Below are positions 18,764-28,594 of a stretch of DNA of 38,083 bases, piece after piece; position 1 is the stretch's first letter, and every line of letters begins with the position of its first letter. The stretch comes from Thermotogae bacterium. Lineage in GTDB: Bacteria > Thermotogota > Thermotogae > UBA12178. Where the stretch lies: contig JAGGZV010000027.1 of the NCBI GenBank assembly GCA_021161835.1, positions 1-38,083 on the forward strand, in the 5' to 3' direction. Both the position numbers and the translations under genes were made by a program. The notes under the pieces are model-generated. The model did no database searches and had not been told where the DNA came from. It saw only the letters and a list, made by a program, of their open reading frames with translations.

Positions 18764-18863
18764 GCCCTTCCCTCCCTCCGCCGGCATTACCCGGATCAGG
18801 TTCTGGGGTCGAGGGTTTCCACCCTCCTCTCAGCCCCGGTATCAGGAGCTCCCCCGGAAGGGC
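18764..18863 (-). ncRNA. TPP riboswitch (THI element)
   Basis: Minus strand GGGGCTGAGAGG...GACCCCAGAACCTGATCCGGGTAATGCCGGCGGAGGGA with 8-bp P1 (GCCCTTCC/GGAAGGGC). Confidence 0.96.
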
Positions 18864-18872
18864 ACCATTCAG

Positions 18873-18878
18873 ATTATA
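18873..18878 (-). promoter_or_regulatory. -10 element TATAAT for the thiamine operon
   Basis: TATAAT on the minus strand about 10 nt before the riboswitch P1; -35 is weak. Confidence 0.6.
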
Positions 18879-18940
18879 TCATTTACATATAAAGTGCTAT
18901 ACTCTCTATTGATTAAAAAGAACATCGGTGGTGACCGGTT

Positions 18941-19384
18941 TTGCTAGATACACCCCCTATGATATTCACCGAACATTTCAACGCTCCGGTCGAACGAGTC
19001 TGGAAGGTATTCGTGAATGAACGAGGTTGGGATCCATGGTTCACGGATGGCATGTGGATGGAATTGAAAAATGGAGGCAGAATCCGTTTCCGCTGGGAAC
19101 GTTTGACAAATGGTGAAGTGGTGGAAGACAACGGTTACACGGTAATAATGGTGGAAAACAGAAGATGGGAATTCTGGTGGTACGAATATGAAAAGGGATA
19201 TCGATCACATGTGGAAATGGTGTTTCGCAAAGACTCCGCAGGAGGAACATGGCTGACCGTAACGGATTACACCACGATCTCCAGACTCGATGAACTTACC
19301 ATAAAATACGGTTGTGCATACGGCTGGGGACAGATGCTTCTTCTGGCGAAACTTTACGTGGAAAAAGGATTGGTAGTTATATGA
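18941..19384 (+). CDS. SRPBCC / AHSA1-like domain protein
   Basis: MIFTEHFNAPVERVWKVFVNERGWDPWFTDGMWMELKNGGRIRFRW is typical of AHSA1-like proteins. TTG 18941 follows GGTGGTGA. Confidence 0.75.
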   Translation: MLDTPPMIFTEHFNAPVERVWKVFVNERGWDPWFTDGMWMELKNGGRIRFRWERLTNGEVVEDNGYTVIMVENRRWEFWWYEYEKGYRSHVEMVFRKDSAGGTWLTVTDYTTISRLDELTIKYGCAYGWGQMLLLAKLYVEKGLVVI

Positions 19385-19386
19385 GT

Positions 19387-20310
19387 TCAATATATTATCT
19401 CTATATCGCCCTGCTTTACACGCCCCAGAATTTCCGCTCCAATTTTACGAGTCACACCATTTACCTTTTCCTCATCTACCACTAGAATCATGCCATATCC
19501 CATGTTGAAAGTGGATAACGCTTCCTGGAAATCCACGTATCTCAACACCCAGTCCACATAATCCCTTCTCTTCAATTCAAGGTGTGCACCCAGACCTTTC
19601 AGGATCCTCTTCAAAGCTCGCACGATCCCTCCACCCGTCACATGCGCCAGTGCTTTCACATCACCGAGCACTTCCAAAGTTTCAGAATATATTCGCGTAC
19701 CGGATAAAAGATCAAAAGATAGAGAAGTTAATGAAAGGTTTTCCTCATCCAGAATTCTCCTGATGAGTGTCCAGCCATTGGAATGGAATCCACTTGCCTT
19801 CAATCCCAGAATCACATCACCTGGATTCACATCCTCAACCGGAGGTCGTTGAATCAAAACCCCGATACAGAAACCAACCGCATCCCATTCACCACCATAA
19901 ATTCCCGGCATTTCCGCGGTTTCTCCCGCAACCAGACTCATTCCCAGCTCTTCAAGGATCTCGATCAAACAACTTACGAACTCGAAATGTTCTTTCGATA
20001 TTCTCTCGACTCCAAGGTAGTCCAGAAAAGCCAGAGGTCTCGCACCCACCGCCACGAGATCGTTATAATTCATAGCAACGAGATCCATAGCAGCATCGCG
20101 CCATCTTCCATATTTCCTGTGTAATATCAGTTTTGTACCTATTCCATCTGCTGTAACCGCTATGGGAGGATCTGTGAAGTTCAGTATAGCAGCATAACCT
20201 GTTGGCTCCTCATACAACCATTCTGGGCGCTTAACCGCTCGCTTTATGTGTTCTGCGAAGGTTTCTCCCCTTTCCACATCCACTCCCGCATCCCTGTAAG
20301 TGTATTTCAC
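19387..20310 (-). CDS. purM: phosphoribosylformylglycinamidine cyclo-ligase (AIR synthetase)
   Basis: TYRDAGVDVERGE, VAMNYNDLVAVGARPLAFLDYLG, HVTGGGIVRALKRIL. Confidence 0.95.
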   Translation of the reverse strand: MKYTYRDAGVDVERGETFAEHIKRAVKRPEWLYEEPTGYAAILNFTDPPIAVTADGIGTKLILHRKYGRWRDAAMDLVAMNYNDLVAVGARPLAFLDYLGVERISKEHFEFVSCLIEILEELGMSLVAGETAEMPGIYGGEWDAVGFCIGVLIQRPPVEDVNPGDVILGLKASGFHSNGWTLIRRILDEENLSLTSLSFDLLSGTRIYSETLEVLGDVKALAHVTGGGIVRALKRILKGLGAHLELKRRDYVDWVLRYVDFQEALSTFNMGYGMILVVDEEKVNGVTRKIGAEILGRVKQGDIEIIY

Positions 20311-21500
20311 AGTGCTATATCCCTCCTGTAATATTTTCCTGGAAATTCCACCTTTTCAGCATTTAGATAGGCGTTCTTCCGCGCCTCATCTTTCGTCTTA
20401 CCTGCCCCCATTGAATGGATCACTCTACCGCCACTTACTACAAGTTTACCGTTGACCTGCGAAACACCAGCGAAGAAGTAAAGCCCCTCTTCTGGCATCG
20501 TTATCTCCTGACCCTTTCTCGGCGAATCAGGATAACCTTCAGAAGCCAGTACCACATCCACCGCATATCCCCGGGGATTGAACTCTCCCATTTTCGAACC
20601 CTCGAAGGCCTTTAAAATGTTGTCCACAAACCCCTCTGGATCCAGAAGAACAACCACTTCCGTTTCTGGATCACCCAGACGAACGTTATATTCCAAAATG
20701 AAAGGTTCACCATCCACAAGCATCAACCCCAGATACAGGAACCCCCGGTAAGTGTATCCCTCCCTATCCAGAGCCCAGAGAGTTCTGTGCACGAGTTCTT
20801 CTATGGCTTCTACCGTTTTCGCAGGTACCTCAACGGGTCCCCACGATCCCATACCTCCCGTGTTCGGCCCACCATCGCCGTCTCTGAGCTTTTTGTAGTC
20901 CCTGACGAAGGGTAGAAGCACAAAATCACTTCCATTGATGAGAGCCATCGCCGAGAGTTCCTCTCCCTTCAGAAATTCATCGATAACCAGCGGACCTTTG
21001 ACCCCCTTTAATAACTCACCGCTTATCAATTTTGAACCCTTTTCGATGGCCTCATTCACGTCTTTGAGTATCAAAACGCCTTTACCTCCGGCAAGACCAT
21101 CGGCTTTGAGCACATAGGGAGGGGAAAAGCTCCTGAGTTTGTCAGGTAATTCTTCAGGAGAATGTACCACTTCGAATCTCGCTGTCCTTATGCCATGCCG
21201 TTTCATGAACTCCTTCGCGAAGACTTTGGAGCCTTCCAGACGTGCAACTTCCGCTTTTGGCCCGAAAACCATCTCGGAAACGTTGGCAACACCATCCACC
21301 AGGTACCTCTCTGAACCGGGTATCACCAGACCTTCTTCTATTCTTTTTACAGTTTCTAGACCATCATAGGAGTGATTCACGCCGTCTTTCGCCGTCCCTG
21401 CGTTACCTGGATAATAATGCACTTCGAAACCACATCTTCTGAAAGCCCAGCCGATCGCATGCTCTCTACCACCAGATCCCAGGATATGAACTTTTCTCAC
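20307..21500 (-). CDS. purD: phosphoribosylamine-glycine ligase
   Basis: VHILGSGGREHAIGWAF, PYVLKADGLAGGKGVLI, PNTGGMGSWGPV, EYNVRLGDPETEVV. Confidence 0.95.
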   Translation of the reverse strand: MRKVHILGSGGREHAIGWAFRRCGFEVHYYPGNAGTAKDGVNHSYDGLETVKRIEEGLVIPGSERYLVDGVANVSEMVFGPKAEVARLEGSKVFAKEFMKRHGIRTARFEVVHSPEELPDKLRSFSPPYVLKADGLAGGKGVLILKDVNEAIEKGSKLISGELLKGVKGPLVIDEFLKGEELSAMALINGSDFVLLPFVRDYKKLRDGDGGPNTGGMGSWGPVEVPAKTVEAIEELVHRTLWALDREGYTYRGFLYLGLMLVDGEPFILEYNVRLGDPETEVVVLLDPEGFVDNILKAFEGSKMGEFNPRGYAVDVVLASEGYPDSPRKGQEITMPEEGLYFFAGVSQVNGKLVVSGGRVIHSMGAGKTKDEARKNAYLNAEKVEFPGKYYRRDIAL

Positions 21501-21519
21501 TCTTCCACCCCCGGTTCCT

Positions 21520-22887
21520 TCAATGTCTGAAGACGCGGCCAGGTGCTTCATAAAAAGTTATGCCGAGTCTTTCCGCACTCGACAACACCTCAGCATCCCT
21601 TATCGAACCAAGAGGAGCCACCACGTATCTGACTCCGGCTTCTGCCAGCACCTCCAGACCATCGGGGAAAGGGAAGAAGGCATCGGAAGCAGCCACAGCG
21701 TCCCTTGCTTTTTCGCTTGCCAGGACAGTGGCAAGCCAGGCTGCCCTCTTCCTGGAGGGCTGACCACTTCCTATTCCCACCGTTACCCCATTGTTTACCA
21801 GCACTATGGCGTTGGACTTCACACCTTCCACTACCTTGAAGGCCAGCCAGAGATCGCGTAGTTTTTCAGAGGGAGCCGGTGTTCCCACCTTGAGCCTCAT
21901 CTCACCATCCGGCAGTTTTCGTTCACCAACCACCAGTGCGCCGAAGGCGAATCGTCCGGTTTTCGCCTCATAATCCTTCTGGATTTTGAGTATACGCGTT
22001 TTTTTCTTCGAAAGCATTTCGAGAGCCCCAGGAGTATAATCTGGAGCCACGATAACCTCCAGATATGTCTTCAAAACCTCGACCACTGATTCATCCAACT
22101 CAAAATTGACAGCAAGTATGCCTCCGTAGCTGGATTCGGCATCTGCATTCAACGCTTTCAACACAACTTCTCTTTCTTCTCCTTTCCTTCCCACAGCGGC
22201 TCCACATGGAGATTGATGCTTTACCACGACGGCTCCGGGAATCTCCAGGTTTTTCACCACAAACCATGCCGCCTCGGTGTCCAGAACATTGTTGTAAGAA
22301 ATCTGCTTTTTCTCACTGAGAATCTCGAAAACCGGTTCACCGTACACCACGGCATCTTCATGGGGATTTTCGCCATACCTCAGGTCCGGGATTCCTCGTG
22401 AAAGTGAGATCGACGTTCCCGTCACAAACTGATTCGCCCTTACTGAATCGTAACGGCTCGTGAATGCAAAGGTTAAAGCGGCCAGTTTGCGTCTGGATTC
22501 TTCATCATCAGCTTTCAATGCCAGCATCAGCGTTTCACGATTGTAGGCAGGCTTCACCTTCTTCCAGTTCTTGGCTGCCGCCCTCAGCAATGCTACCCCA
22601 CCTATATCTATATCAGGCGGGGGATAGAGATCTACCAGCACTATATCCCACCGCGGTTCCGGTCCCATGATACCCGCAAACACCTCGGGATGCAACGTTT
22701 TCACCAGACCACCCAGTAGATTCTCGAAACCCGTTATGGTGCTAACATCGTGGACATTCAATCCGTGTTCTTTCAAAAATTTAGCTGTTCCGGAGCTCGC
22801 CCATATCTCCCAGCCTTCACGCGCCAGATTCCTGAGATCGTCCAGATATTCTTCCTTCCTGTAAAGGCTAACCAGTATACTCTTCAA
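21520..22887 (-). CDS. purH: bifunctional AICAR transformylase / IMP cyclohydrolase
   Basis: ASSGTAKFLKEHGLNVHDVSTITGFENLLGGLVKTLHP, DLRYGENPHEDA, VKHQSPCGAAVG, GSGQPSRKRAA, ASDAFFPFPDGLEVLAEAGV. Confidence 0.95.
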   Translation of the reverse strand: MKSILVSLYRKEEYLDDLRNLAREGWEIWASSGTAKFLKEHGLNVHDVSTITGFENLLGGLVKTLHPEVFAGIMGPEPRWDIVLVDLYPPPDIDIGGVALLRAAAKNWKKVKPAYNRETLMLALKADDEESRRKLAALTFAFTSRYDSVRANQFVTGTSISLSRGIPDLRYGENPHEDAVVYGEPVFEILSEKKQISYNNVLDTEAAWFVVKNLEIPGAVVVKHQSPCGAAVGRKGEEREVVLKALNADAESSYGGILAVNFELDESVVEVLKTYLEVIVAPDYTPGALEMLSKKKTRILKIQKDYEAKTGRFAFGALVVGERKLPDGEMRLKVGTPAPSEKLRDLWLAFKVVEGVKSNAIVLVNNGVTVGIGSGQPSRKRAAWLATVLASEKARDAVAASDAFFPFPDGLEVLAEAGVRYVVAPLGSIRDAEVLSSAERLGITFYEAPGRVFRH

Positions 22888-23479
22888 TTACGACCCTCCT
22901 TCCTTCTACATACCATCTGCCGTTCAGTATGGTCTGTATTATTCGTGGATACCATGCATGTTCTATCTCATGGATTTTTCCCTCTAGGTCATCCAAAGTC
23001 CATCTGGGATCCACCTCGATGGCCTTCTGCAGGATTATGGGACCGGTGTCCACTCCTTCATCCACGAAATGCACTGTTATGCCCGTGACCTTCACACCAT
23101 GTTTATACGCTTTCTCTATAGCGTGCATTCCTGGAAAAGCTGGCAAAAGTGATGGATGGATGTTTATTATCTTCCATCGCCACTTTCTCACGATCCTTTC
23201 AGGTATTATACGCATGAAACCCGCGAGAACCACCAGTGAAGGACGAAGCTCATCCAGTACTTGTTCCAGCTCCTCAACCCATTTCCTACCCAATTTGATA
23301 CACGGGATACCCAATCTCCTCGCCCTTTCTTCCGCGTAACAACTTCTGTCAACTATCAAATTCCTAACATTGGCTTTCAGGATACCTTCTCTTGAAGCTT
23401 TCACTATGGCTTCGAAATTGCTTCCATTGCCTGAAGCCATTATCACTATCTCAGGTGAGGATATTCGCCGTTGAAGCAT
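22868..23479 (-). CDS. purN: phosphoribosylglycinamide formyltransferase
   Basis: IVIMASGNGSNFEAIVKA, VLAGFMRIIPERIVRKWRWKIINIHPSLLPAFPGMHA, GVDTGPII. Confidence 0.94.
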   Translation of the reverse strand: MLQRRISSPEIVIMASGNGSNFEAIVKASREGILKANVRNLIVDRSCYAEERARRLGIPCIKLGRKWVEELEQVLDELRPSLVVLAGFMRIIPERIVRKWRWKIINIHPSLLPAFPGMHAIEKAYKHGVKVTGITVHFVDEGVDTGPIILQKAIEVDPRWTLDDLEGKIHEIEHAWYPRIIQTILNGRWYVEGRRVVIEEYTG

Positions 23480-24747
23480 GCGACACACACCCCATTCCTT
23501 CCAAGAACTCCCAGCAAGCCTTCCAGAGACAGATAAAAAAGTGAATCGGCTTTCACCTCACGTCTGATCTCTTCGATGTTCATCTGACTGGCAACGAGCT
23601 CTTTCTTTCTGGCGGTATCTATACCGTAGTAACACGGATGAGAAACAGGTGGGGAATGTATGCCAACGTGTACCTCCCTGGCTCCTGCCTCTCTCAGAAT
23701 CTGGACGATAATTCCCATAGTCGTCCCGCGCACGATCGAATCGTCTATTACCACAACTCTCTTGTCTTTCACAACATCACGTATGGGAACCAGCTTCTTT
23801 CTAACTATTTCCTTTCTTCCTGAAGGCATTATGAAACTTCTACCTATATATCTATTCTTCATCAACCCAAAATCCAGAGGAATGGAAGATTCCGAGGAAA
23901 AGCCCAGAGCACCTGAAAGCCCGGAATCCAGGACGGGTATGACAATGTCGGCATCCACTCTGTTCTCACGGTAGAGCTGTGCTCCCATCATGAAACGGGC
24001 TCTGTGCACGTTCAAACCACTGAAGGTACTATCAGGACGAGCAAAATATATGTACTCAAAGGAACAGAACTTTCGTTTACTTTCCTCAAAACGCTGCTTC
24101 TCGATGCCATCCTGTGAGAAGAATACAACCGTTCCCGGTGCCACTTCCTCGACGTTAACAGCTCCCACCGCTCTTAAAGCAGCATCTTCCGAAGCAACGA
24201 CATGTCCATCTTTGTAGCGCCCAATGAAGAGGGGACGAAATCCATATGGATCACGCGCAACCGCTATGAAATCGGCATGCATCCATACAAGAGCATACGC
24301 AGCGCTGATTTTGGACAGCGCCCAGACCACTGAAGCTTTGGGATCATCGTAAGGAGCCATGGAAGCCAGATGAAGGAAAATTTCAGAGTCTATGGTACTC
24401 TGAAAAACGGCACCACGCTCCAGCAGGTGTTTGAACCAATCGTCTGCATTGGGAATAGTACCGTTGTGTGCGACGGCCATCTTACCTTTGTGTGTCACAG
24501 CGATGATCGGTTGTATTTCTTTAGTGGAACCAACCGTAGAGTAACGCACATGCCCTATACCGCTGTTCGATTCCATCCATCTTTCCTCGAGCAACACCGT
24601 ATCTACCATGCCCCTGCCCTTTAACACACGGAAATCATTCAGAACTATTCCCACACTTTCCTGCCCTCGATGTTGAAGACCCAAAAGTATGTCATGTAGA
24701 ATGGAATAAGCATCGTTCACGTTCCAAACTGCTGCAATGCCGCACAA
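23446..24747 (-). CDS. purF: amidophosphoribosyltransferase
   Basis: MCGIAAVWNVNDAYSILHDILLGLQHRGQESVGI; PRPP motif VVIDDSIVRGTTMG; C-terminal VCVACFNGEYP. Confidence 0.96.
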   Translation of the reverse strand: MCGIAAVWNVNDAYSILHDILLGLQHRGQESVGIVLNDFRVLKGRGMVDTVLLEERWMESNSGIGHVRYSTVGSTKEIQPIIAVTHKGKMAVAHNGTIPNADDWFKHLLERGAVFQSTIDSEIFLHLASMAPYDDPKASVVWALSKISAAYALVWMHADFIAVARDPYGFRPLFIGRYKDGHVVASEDAALRAVGAVNVEEVAPGTVVFFSQDGIEKQRFEESKRKFCSFEYIYFARPDSTFSGLNVHRARFMMGAQLYRENRVDADIVIPVLDSGLSGALGFSSESSIPLDFGLMKNRYIGRSFIMPSGRKEIVRKKLVPIRDVVKDKRVVVIDDSIVRGTTMGIIVQILREAGAREVHVGIHSPPVSHPCYYGIDTARKKELVASQMNIEEIRREVKADSLFYLSLEGLLGVLGRNGVCVACFNGEYPHLR

Positions 24748-24753
24748 GATGCA

Positions 24754-26565
24754 TCACCCCACCCTCAGGAGAGAGCCTATCTCCCTGAAGGGCACATTCA
24801 ATTCAAGCGAATCTGTGAAAACTATGAACATCTGATGAACGGGAGAAACGGATGGCAACTGTTCGACCTTGAGCATTAACCCCATTCTTCTGAGCGCTTC
24901 ACGATGTGTGGAGTTTATCAAATTCATCGCCGATATAACAAAACCGCCATCATGTACCACTTTTTTCAAAACTTTCCAGAGATCTTTTTCTCTCTCGAGT
25001 ACAAAATCGGGCCATCCCACGACGAACACTTTGGACGGCCTGGGCTTGTTCACACGTTCAGGATCCACTCGACCTATCATACCTATAACCAGTGTAGGTG
25101 GAATACCCTTACCCATGTAGGTGTTGTAAAGAGAAGCATTCCCGGAAGCCACCGCTATCCCCGAGAATTCACATGCATCTTTTAAAGCTTTCATCATCGC
25201 AGCGAGTCCTTCAGGATCAGTATCAGGATCACCGTAATTTATACAGTTCGTTATGGCGAGAGGTTCGGCTCCCACTGCCAGAGTTTTCCTGACGCTTTCG
25301 AGAAAAGCCACGAACGTGCCCCAGTATGGATCCTGTGCAGCAAGATCAGCCCTGCTGTGTGTCAAAATGGAGTATCCACATCCACCTTTGACTCTCATGA
25401 CTGCCGGACCCAGGCCAGGTGGAAGAACGGTGTCCGTTCCCACCATGTAATCATACTGTTCGAAAACCTGATGTGCATCAACATCGGCATACTCCATCTT
25501 TCTGAAGTTTGGGAAAGAACCCGGCTGATACTGGAATATAGGTTCTTCGGGGGCTTCCACGAGCAGCTTAACCGGTACTTCCATTATCACATCTTCACCA
25601 TGAAGCACTCTGTAAACTGGTTTTTCCGTAACCTCTGCTATTACAGCTGCTCTTAACAGATGATCATTGGCTATTTCTATGACCCGTCGGGCGTTGTCCG
25701 GGGAAGTAACAACCGCCATTCTTTCCTGACTCTCACTTATCAATATTTCCCAGGGTTCCATATCCGGTTCACGCAAAGGAACGCGTTCCAGATGCACCAC
25801 CGCTCCTAGATCGCCACGTGCCACCAATTCCGATGTTGCAGATAACACTCCTCCAGCTCCCAGATCCTGCGCACCTTCCACCAACCCTTCATCGACCATC
25901 TTCAAAAACGCTTCTATTAACATCTTTTCGGCGAATGGATCCCCTACCTGTATGGACAATTTTGTGGCTTTATCTCCTGTCAAATCCTCAGAAGCGAAAG
26001 AAGCACCGTGAATACCGTCTCTACCTGTTCCTCCTCCAAAAACCACGATTACCTGACCCGGTCGTGTGGCTCTGGAAGGCACTATCTTATCGTGATTCGC
26101 TACCCCCGCAGCCATAACGTTAACAAGTGGATTATGTGCATAAAAACCCGATATTCTCAGCTCACCACCGACGGTAGGAACGCCTATGGAGTTTCCATAA
26201 TCAGCTATACCACGGATTATTCCATCCACTACCTCCGCCATATGCAGGGAATCCAGGATTGCCGTTGGACGTGCTCCCATGGCGAGCACATCCCTTATTA
26301 TTCCACCAACACCGGTTGCGGCACCGTTGTACGGTTCTATTGCACTGGGATGGTTGTGACTCTCTATTTTGAAGACGATCCCATGGGTACCATCCAGATC
26401 CACAACCCCTGCGTTACCTCCATGTCCCTGCTTGGGTAATCGATCTATGTAACCCCTGGTATGGGAGTATCCACAGTGTTCACTCCACATCACGGAAAAA
26501 GCCTGAAGCTCGACAAACGTGGGATCACGTCCCAGTTTCTCTTTGAGTATCTTCAGGTATCTCAA
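24754..26565 (-). CDS. purL: phosphoribosylformylglycinamidine synthase subunit PurL (small type)
   Basis: MWSEHCGYSHTR, KIESHNHPSAIEPYNGAATGVGGIIRDVLAMGARP, QDLGAGGVLSATSE. Confidence 0.96.
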   Translation of the reverse strand: MRYLKILKEKLGRDPTFVELQAFSVMWSEHCGYSHTRGYIDRLPKQGHGGNAGVVDLDGTHGIVFKIESHNHPSAIEPYNGAATGVGGIIRDVLAMGARPTAILDSLHMAEVVDGIIRGIADYGNSIGVPTVGGELRISGFYAHNPLVNVMAAGVANHDKIVPSRATRPGQVIVVFGGGTGRDGIHGASFASEDLTGDKATKLSIQVGDPFAEKMLIEAFLKMVDEGLVEGAQDLGAGGVLSATSELVARGDLGAVVHLERVPLREPDMEPWEILISESQERMAVVTSPDNARRVIEIANDHLLRAAVIAEVTEKPVYRVLHGEDVIMEVPVKLLVEAPEEPIFQYQPGSFPNFRKMEYADVDAHQVFEQYDYMVGTDTVLPPGLGPAVMRVKGGCGYSILTHSRADLAAQDPYWGTFVAFLESVRKTLAVGAEPLAITNCINYGDPDTDPEGLAAMMKALKDACEFSGIAVASGNASLYNTYMGKGIPPTLVIGMIGRVDPERVNKPRPSKVFVVGWPDFVLEREKDLWKVLKKVVHDGGFVISAMNLINSTHREALRRMGLMLKVEQLPSVSPVHQMFIVFTDSLELNVPFREIGSLLRVG

Positions 26566-27209
26566 TGTGACTCCCTCCTGAGGAATTCGACGATGGATTG
26601 GAACAGTCTCAAACCGTCCGTACCACCAAGTATACTTTCACACGCCCTCTCGGGATGCGGCATCATACCCAGGATCCTTCCGTTTTCGCTCGCTATACCC
26701 GCTATACGTTCATCGGAACCGTTCACATCTTCAAGGTATTTGAAAACGACCCTTACCTTATCACCAACTTTAACATATCTTCCAAATCCATGCGCTACCG
26801 GTAATCTTATAACTTCATCACGAGTATAGTGCATGGTGAAGGGGGTAACGGCATCGCTCACCGATAGATGCACCCATTTACACACAAACCTTCCTGAAGA
26901 ATTTTGAAGGAGAGCACCTGGAAGGAGGTTCATCTCTATCAATATTTGAAATCCATTACATATGCCCAGGATGAGCTTACCCTTCTCCACCGCTTTCAGA
27001 ATTTCTCCGGCTATCTTTTCCCGCGCTGCCACAGCTCCCGGACGAAGATAGTCACCGTAAGAAAATCCCCCTGGCAGAACAATGAGATCGTAAGGCTCCA
27101 GCTCATCGTTCAATCCAACATAATCCACCTTCATTCCCACATATTCCAGAGCATGGTAAGTATCTCTATCACAGTTGGAGCCTGGATAAACGATCACACA
27201 TGCCTTCAC
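26562..27209 (-). CDS. purQ: phosphoribosylformylglycinamidine synthase subunit PurQ
   Basis: VYPGSNCDRDTYHAL, LPGGFSYGDYLRPGA, GICNGFQILIEMNLLPGALLQN, MMPHPERA. Confidence 0.96.
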   Translation of the reverse strand: MKACVIVYPGSNCDRDTYHALEYVGMKVDYVGLNDELEPYDLIVLPGGFSYGDYLRPGAVAAREKIAGEILKAVEKGKLILGICNGFQILIEMNLLPGALLQNSSGRFVCKWVHLSVSDAVTPFTMHYTRDEVIRLPVAHGFGRYVKVGDKVRVVFKYLEDVNGSDERIAGIASENGRILGMMPHPERACESILGGTDGLRLFQSIVEFLRRESH

Positions 27210-27454
27210 AATTTCCTCACCTCATATTCTTCAACTATGGGATTAACCAGAAGATCTTCGCATGCTCTTCGAACTATATGGAAAGCTTTCTCCACATTGC
27301 TTGCTTCAACTTCCAGATGTATTGATTTACCCAGCCTCAGGTTATGTATAGGAAGCCTTTTCTCCTCTCTGAGAACTCTCTCTATAGTTTCTCCTCGCGG
27401 ATCCCGTACGTTATCCTTGAACTGTATGTCTACAGCGAAACGATACCGCGGCAT
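27206..27454 (-). CDS. purS: phosphoribosylformylglycinamidine synthase subunit PurS
   Basis: 82-aa ORF with PurS pattern (VDIQFKDNVRDPRGETIERVLR...LRLGKSIHLEVEA) between purC and purQ. Confidence 0.92.
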   Translation of the reverse strand: MPRYRFAVDIQFKDNVRDPRGETIERVLREEKRLPIHNLRLGKSIHLEVEASNVEKAFHIVRRACEDLLVNPIVEEYEVRKL

Positions 27455-28122
27455 GCTTCCAGCACCTCCTTATAACGTGCAATGGGATCACCCATATCTT
27501 TCCTATAAACGTCTTTGTCATATATATCCTTTTTACGCCTTAATCGGCAGGTATCAGGAGAAACCTCGTCTCCCAGCACCACTTTACCATCGGTTGTTAG
27601 ACCGAACTCAAACTTTATATCCCATAGCTCAAACCCTGCCATTTCAAAGAAACTTTTCAAATGCTTTCCCGCTTCCAGGGCTATCTTTTTCATTTCCATC
27701 CCTTGTTCCCTGGTCGCGAGATTCAAAACTTCCAGATGGTCCATGCACACCATGGGATCATGCCGCTCATCATCCTTGACGAAAAATTCCACGATGGGTT
27801 CTTTAAAAACTTCACCTTCGATTCCTCCGTATCTTCTCAGAAACGAACCAGCTTTGATGAACCTCACCACGACTTCCAGAGGGAACATCCTGAGGGGTAA
27901 CGCTCTCAAAACGTTTGGAGGCACAAATTCCAGGAAGTGAGTGGGAACACCCTTTTCATTCAAGTACTTCATGGCCATCGCTGTAAGTTCTGCACATATG
28001 CTGCCTTTACCTGCGAAAACATCGTGTTTGGCACCATCACCAGCGGTTATATCGTCCTTAAAAGATATGATCGCTTCTTTTTCCTTTATTTCTACCACCT
28101 TGGTCTTTCCCTCATATTTCAT
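27430..28122 (-). CDS. purC: SAICAR synthetase
   Basis: KYEGKTKVVEIKEKEAIISFKDDITAGDGAKHD; WDIKFEFGLTTDGKVVLGDEVSPDTCRL. ATG at 28122 fits the SD. Confidence 0.94.
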   Translation of the reverse strand: MKYEGKTKVVEIKEKEAIISFKDDITAGDGAKHDVFAGKGSICAELTAMAMKYLNEKGVPTHFLEFVPPNVLRALPLRMFPLEVVVRFIKAGSFLRRYGGIEGEVFKEPIVEFFVKDDERHDPMVCMDHLEVLNLATREQGMEMKKIALEAGKHLKSFFEMAGFELWDIKFEFGLTTDGKVVLGDEVSPDTCRLRRKKDIYDKDVYRKDMGDPIARYKEVLEACRGIVSL

Positions 28123-28594
28123 CCACATTCACCTCCGAAGCAAGAACTTTCCTTTTCTGCTCTTCACGGACTTCATTCAGCGTCACACGTAGCTTCTCAT
28201 TACTCAGTGCGAGTATCTCCAATGCCAGAATAGCGGCATTCTTTGCACGGTTTATCCCAACGGTTGCCACAGGAACACCTTCAGGCATCTGAGCAATGGA
28301 AAGCAGTGAATCGAGACCATTCAAATCTTTGCTCTTGATGGGAAGTCCTATCACCGGCACGGACACTTTAGCAGCCACCACACCGGGTAGGTGTGCTGCT
28401 CCACCTGCAGCGGCTATGATTACCTTCACATTGTTTTTTATACTTTCCAGATATTCATCCAGTTCTCGAGGCGTACGATGGGCTGATAATACTTTCACAT
28501 CGAGTGATACCTCAAGCTGCCTCAAAAGTTTGATAGCGGGAACAACCACTTCCAGATCCGATTTGCTTCCCATTATCAACGCCACATCGGGCAT
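28112..28594 (-). CDS. purE: N5-carboxyaminoimidazole ribonucleotide mutase, class I PurE
   Basis: VALIMGSKSDLEVV, SAHRTPRELDEYL, IAAAGGAAHLPGVVAA, GLDSLLSIAQMPEGVPVATVGI. Confidence 0.95.
   Translation of the reverse strand: MPDVALIMGSKSDLEVVVPAIKLLRQLEVSLDVKVLSAHRTPRELDEYLESIKNNVKVIIAAAGGAAHLPGVVAAKVSVPVIGLPIKSKDLNGLDSLLSIAQMPEGVPVATVGINRAKNAAILALEILALSNEKLRVTLNEVREEQKRKVLASEVNVDEI

Noticed and set aside
18695-18787. N-terminal extension of Thi4 (MPAEGGKGGIESIDFPSVDGG...)
   Set aside because: This stretch is the 3' part of the TPP riboswitch and its terminator.
26904-27779. 291-aa plus-strand ORF
   Set aside because: Antisense to purQ, purS and purC; all three have clear family motifs on the minus strand.
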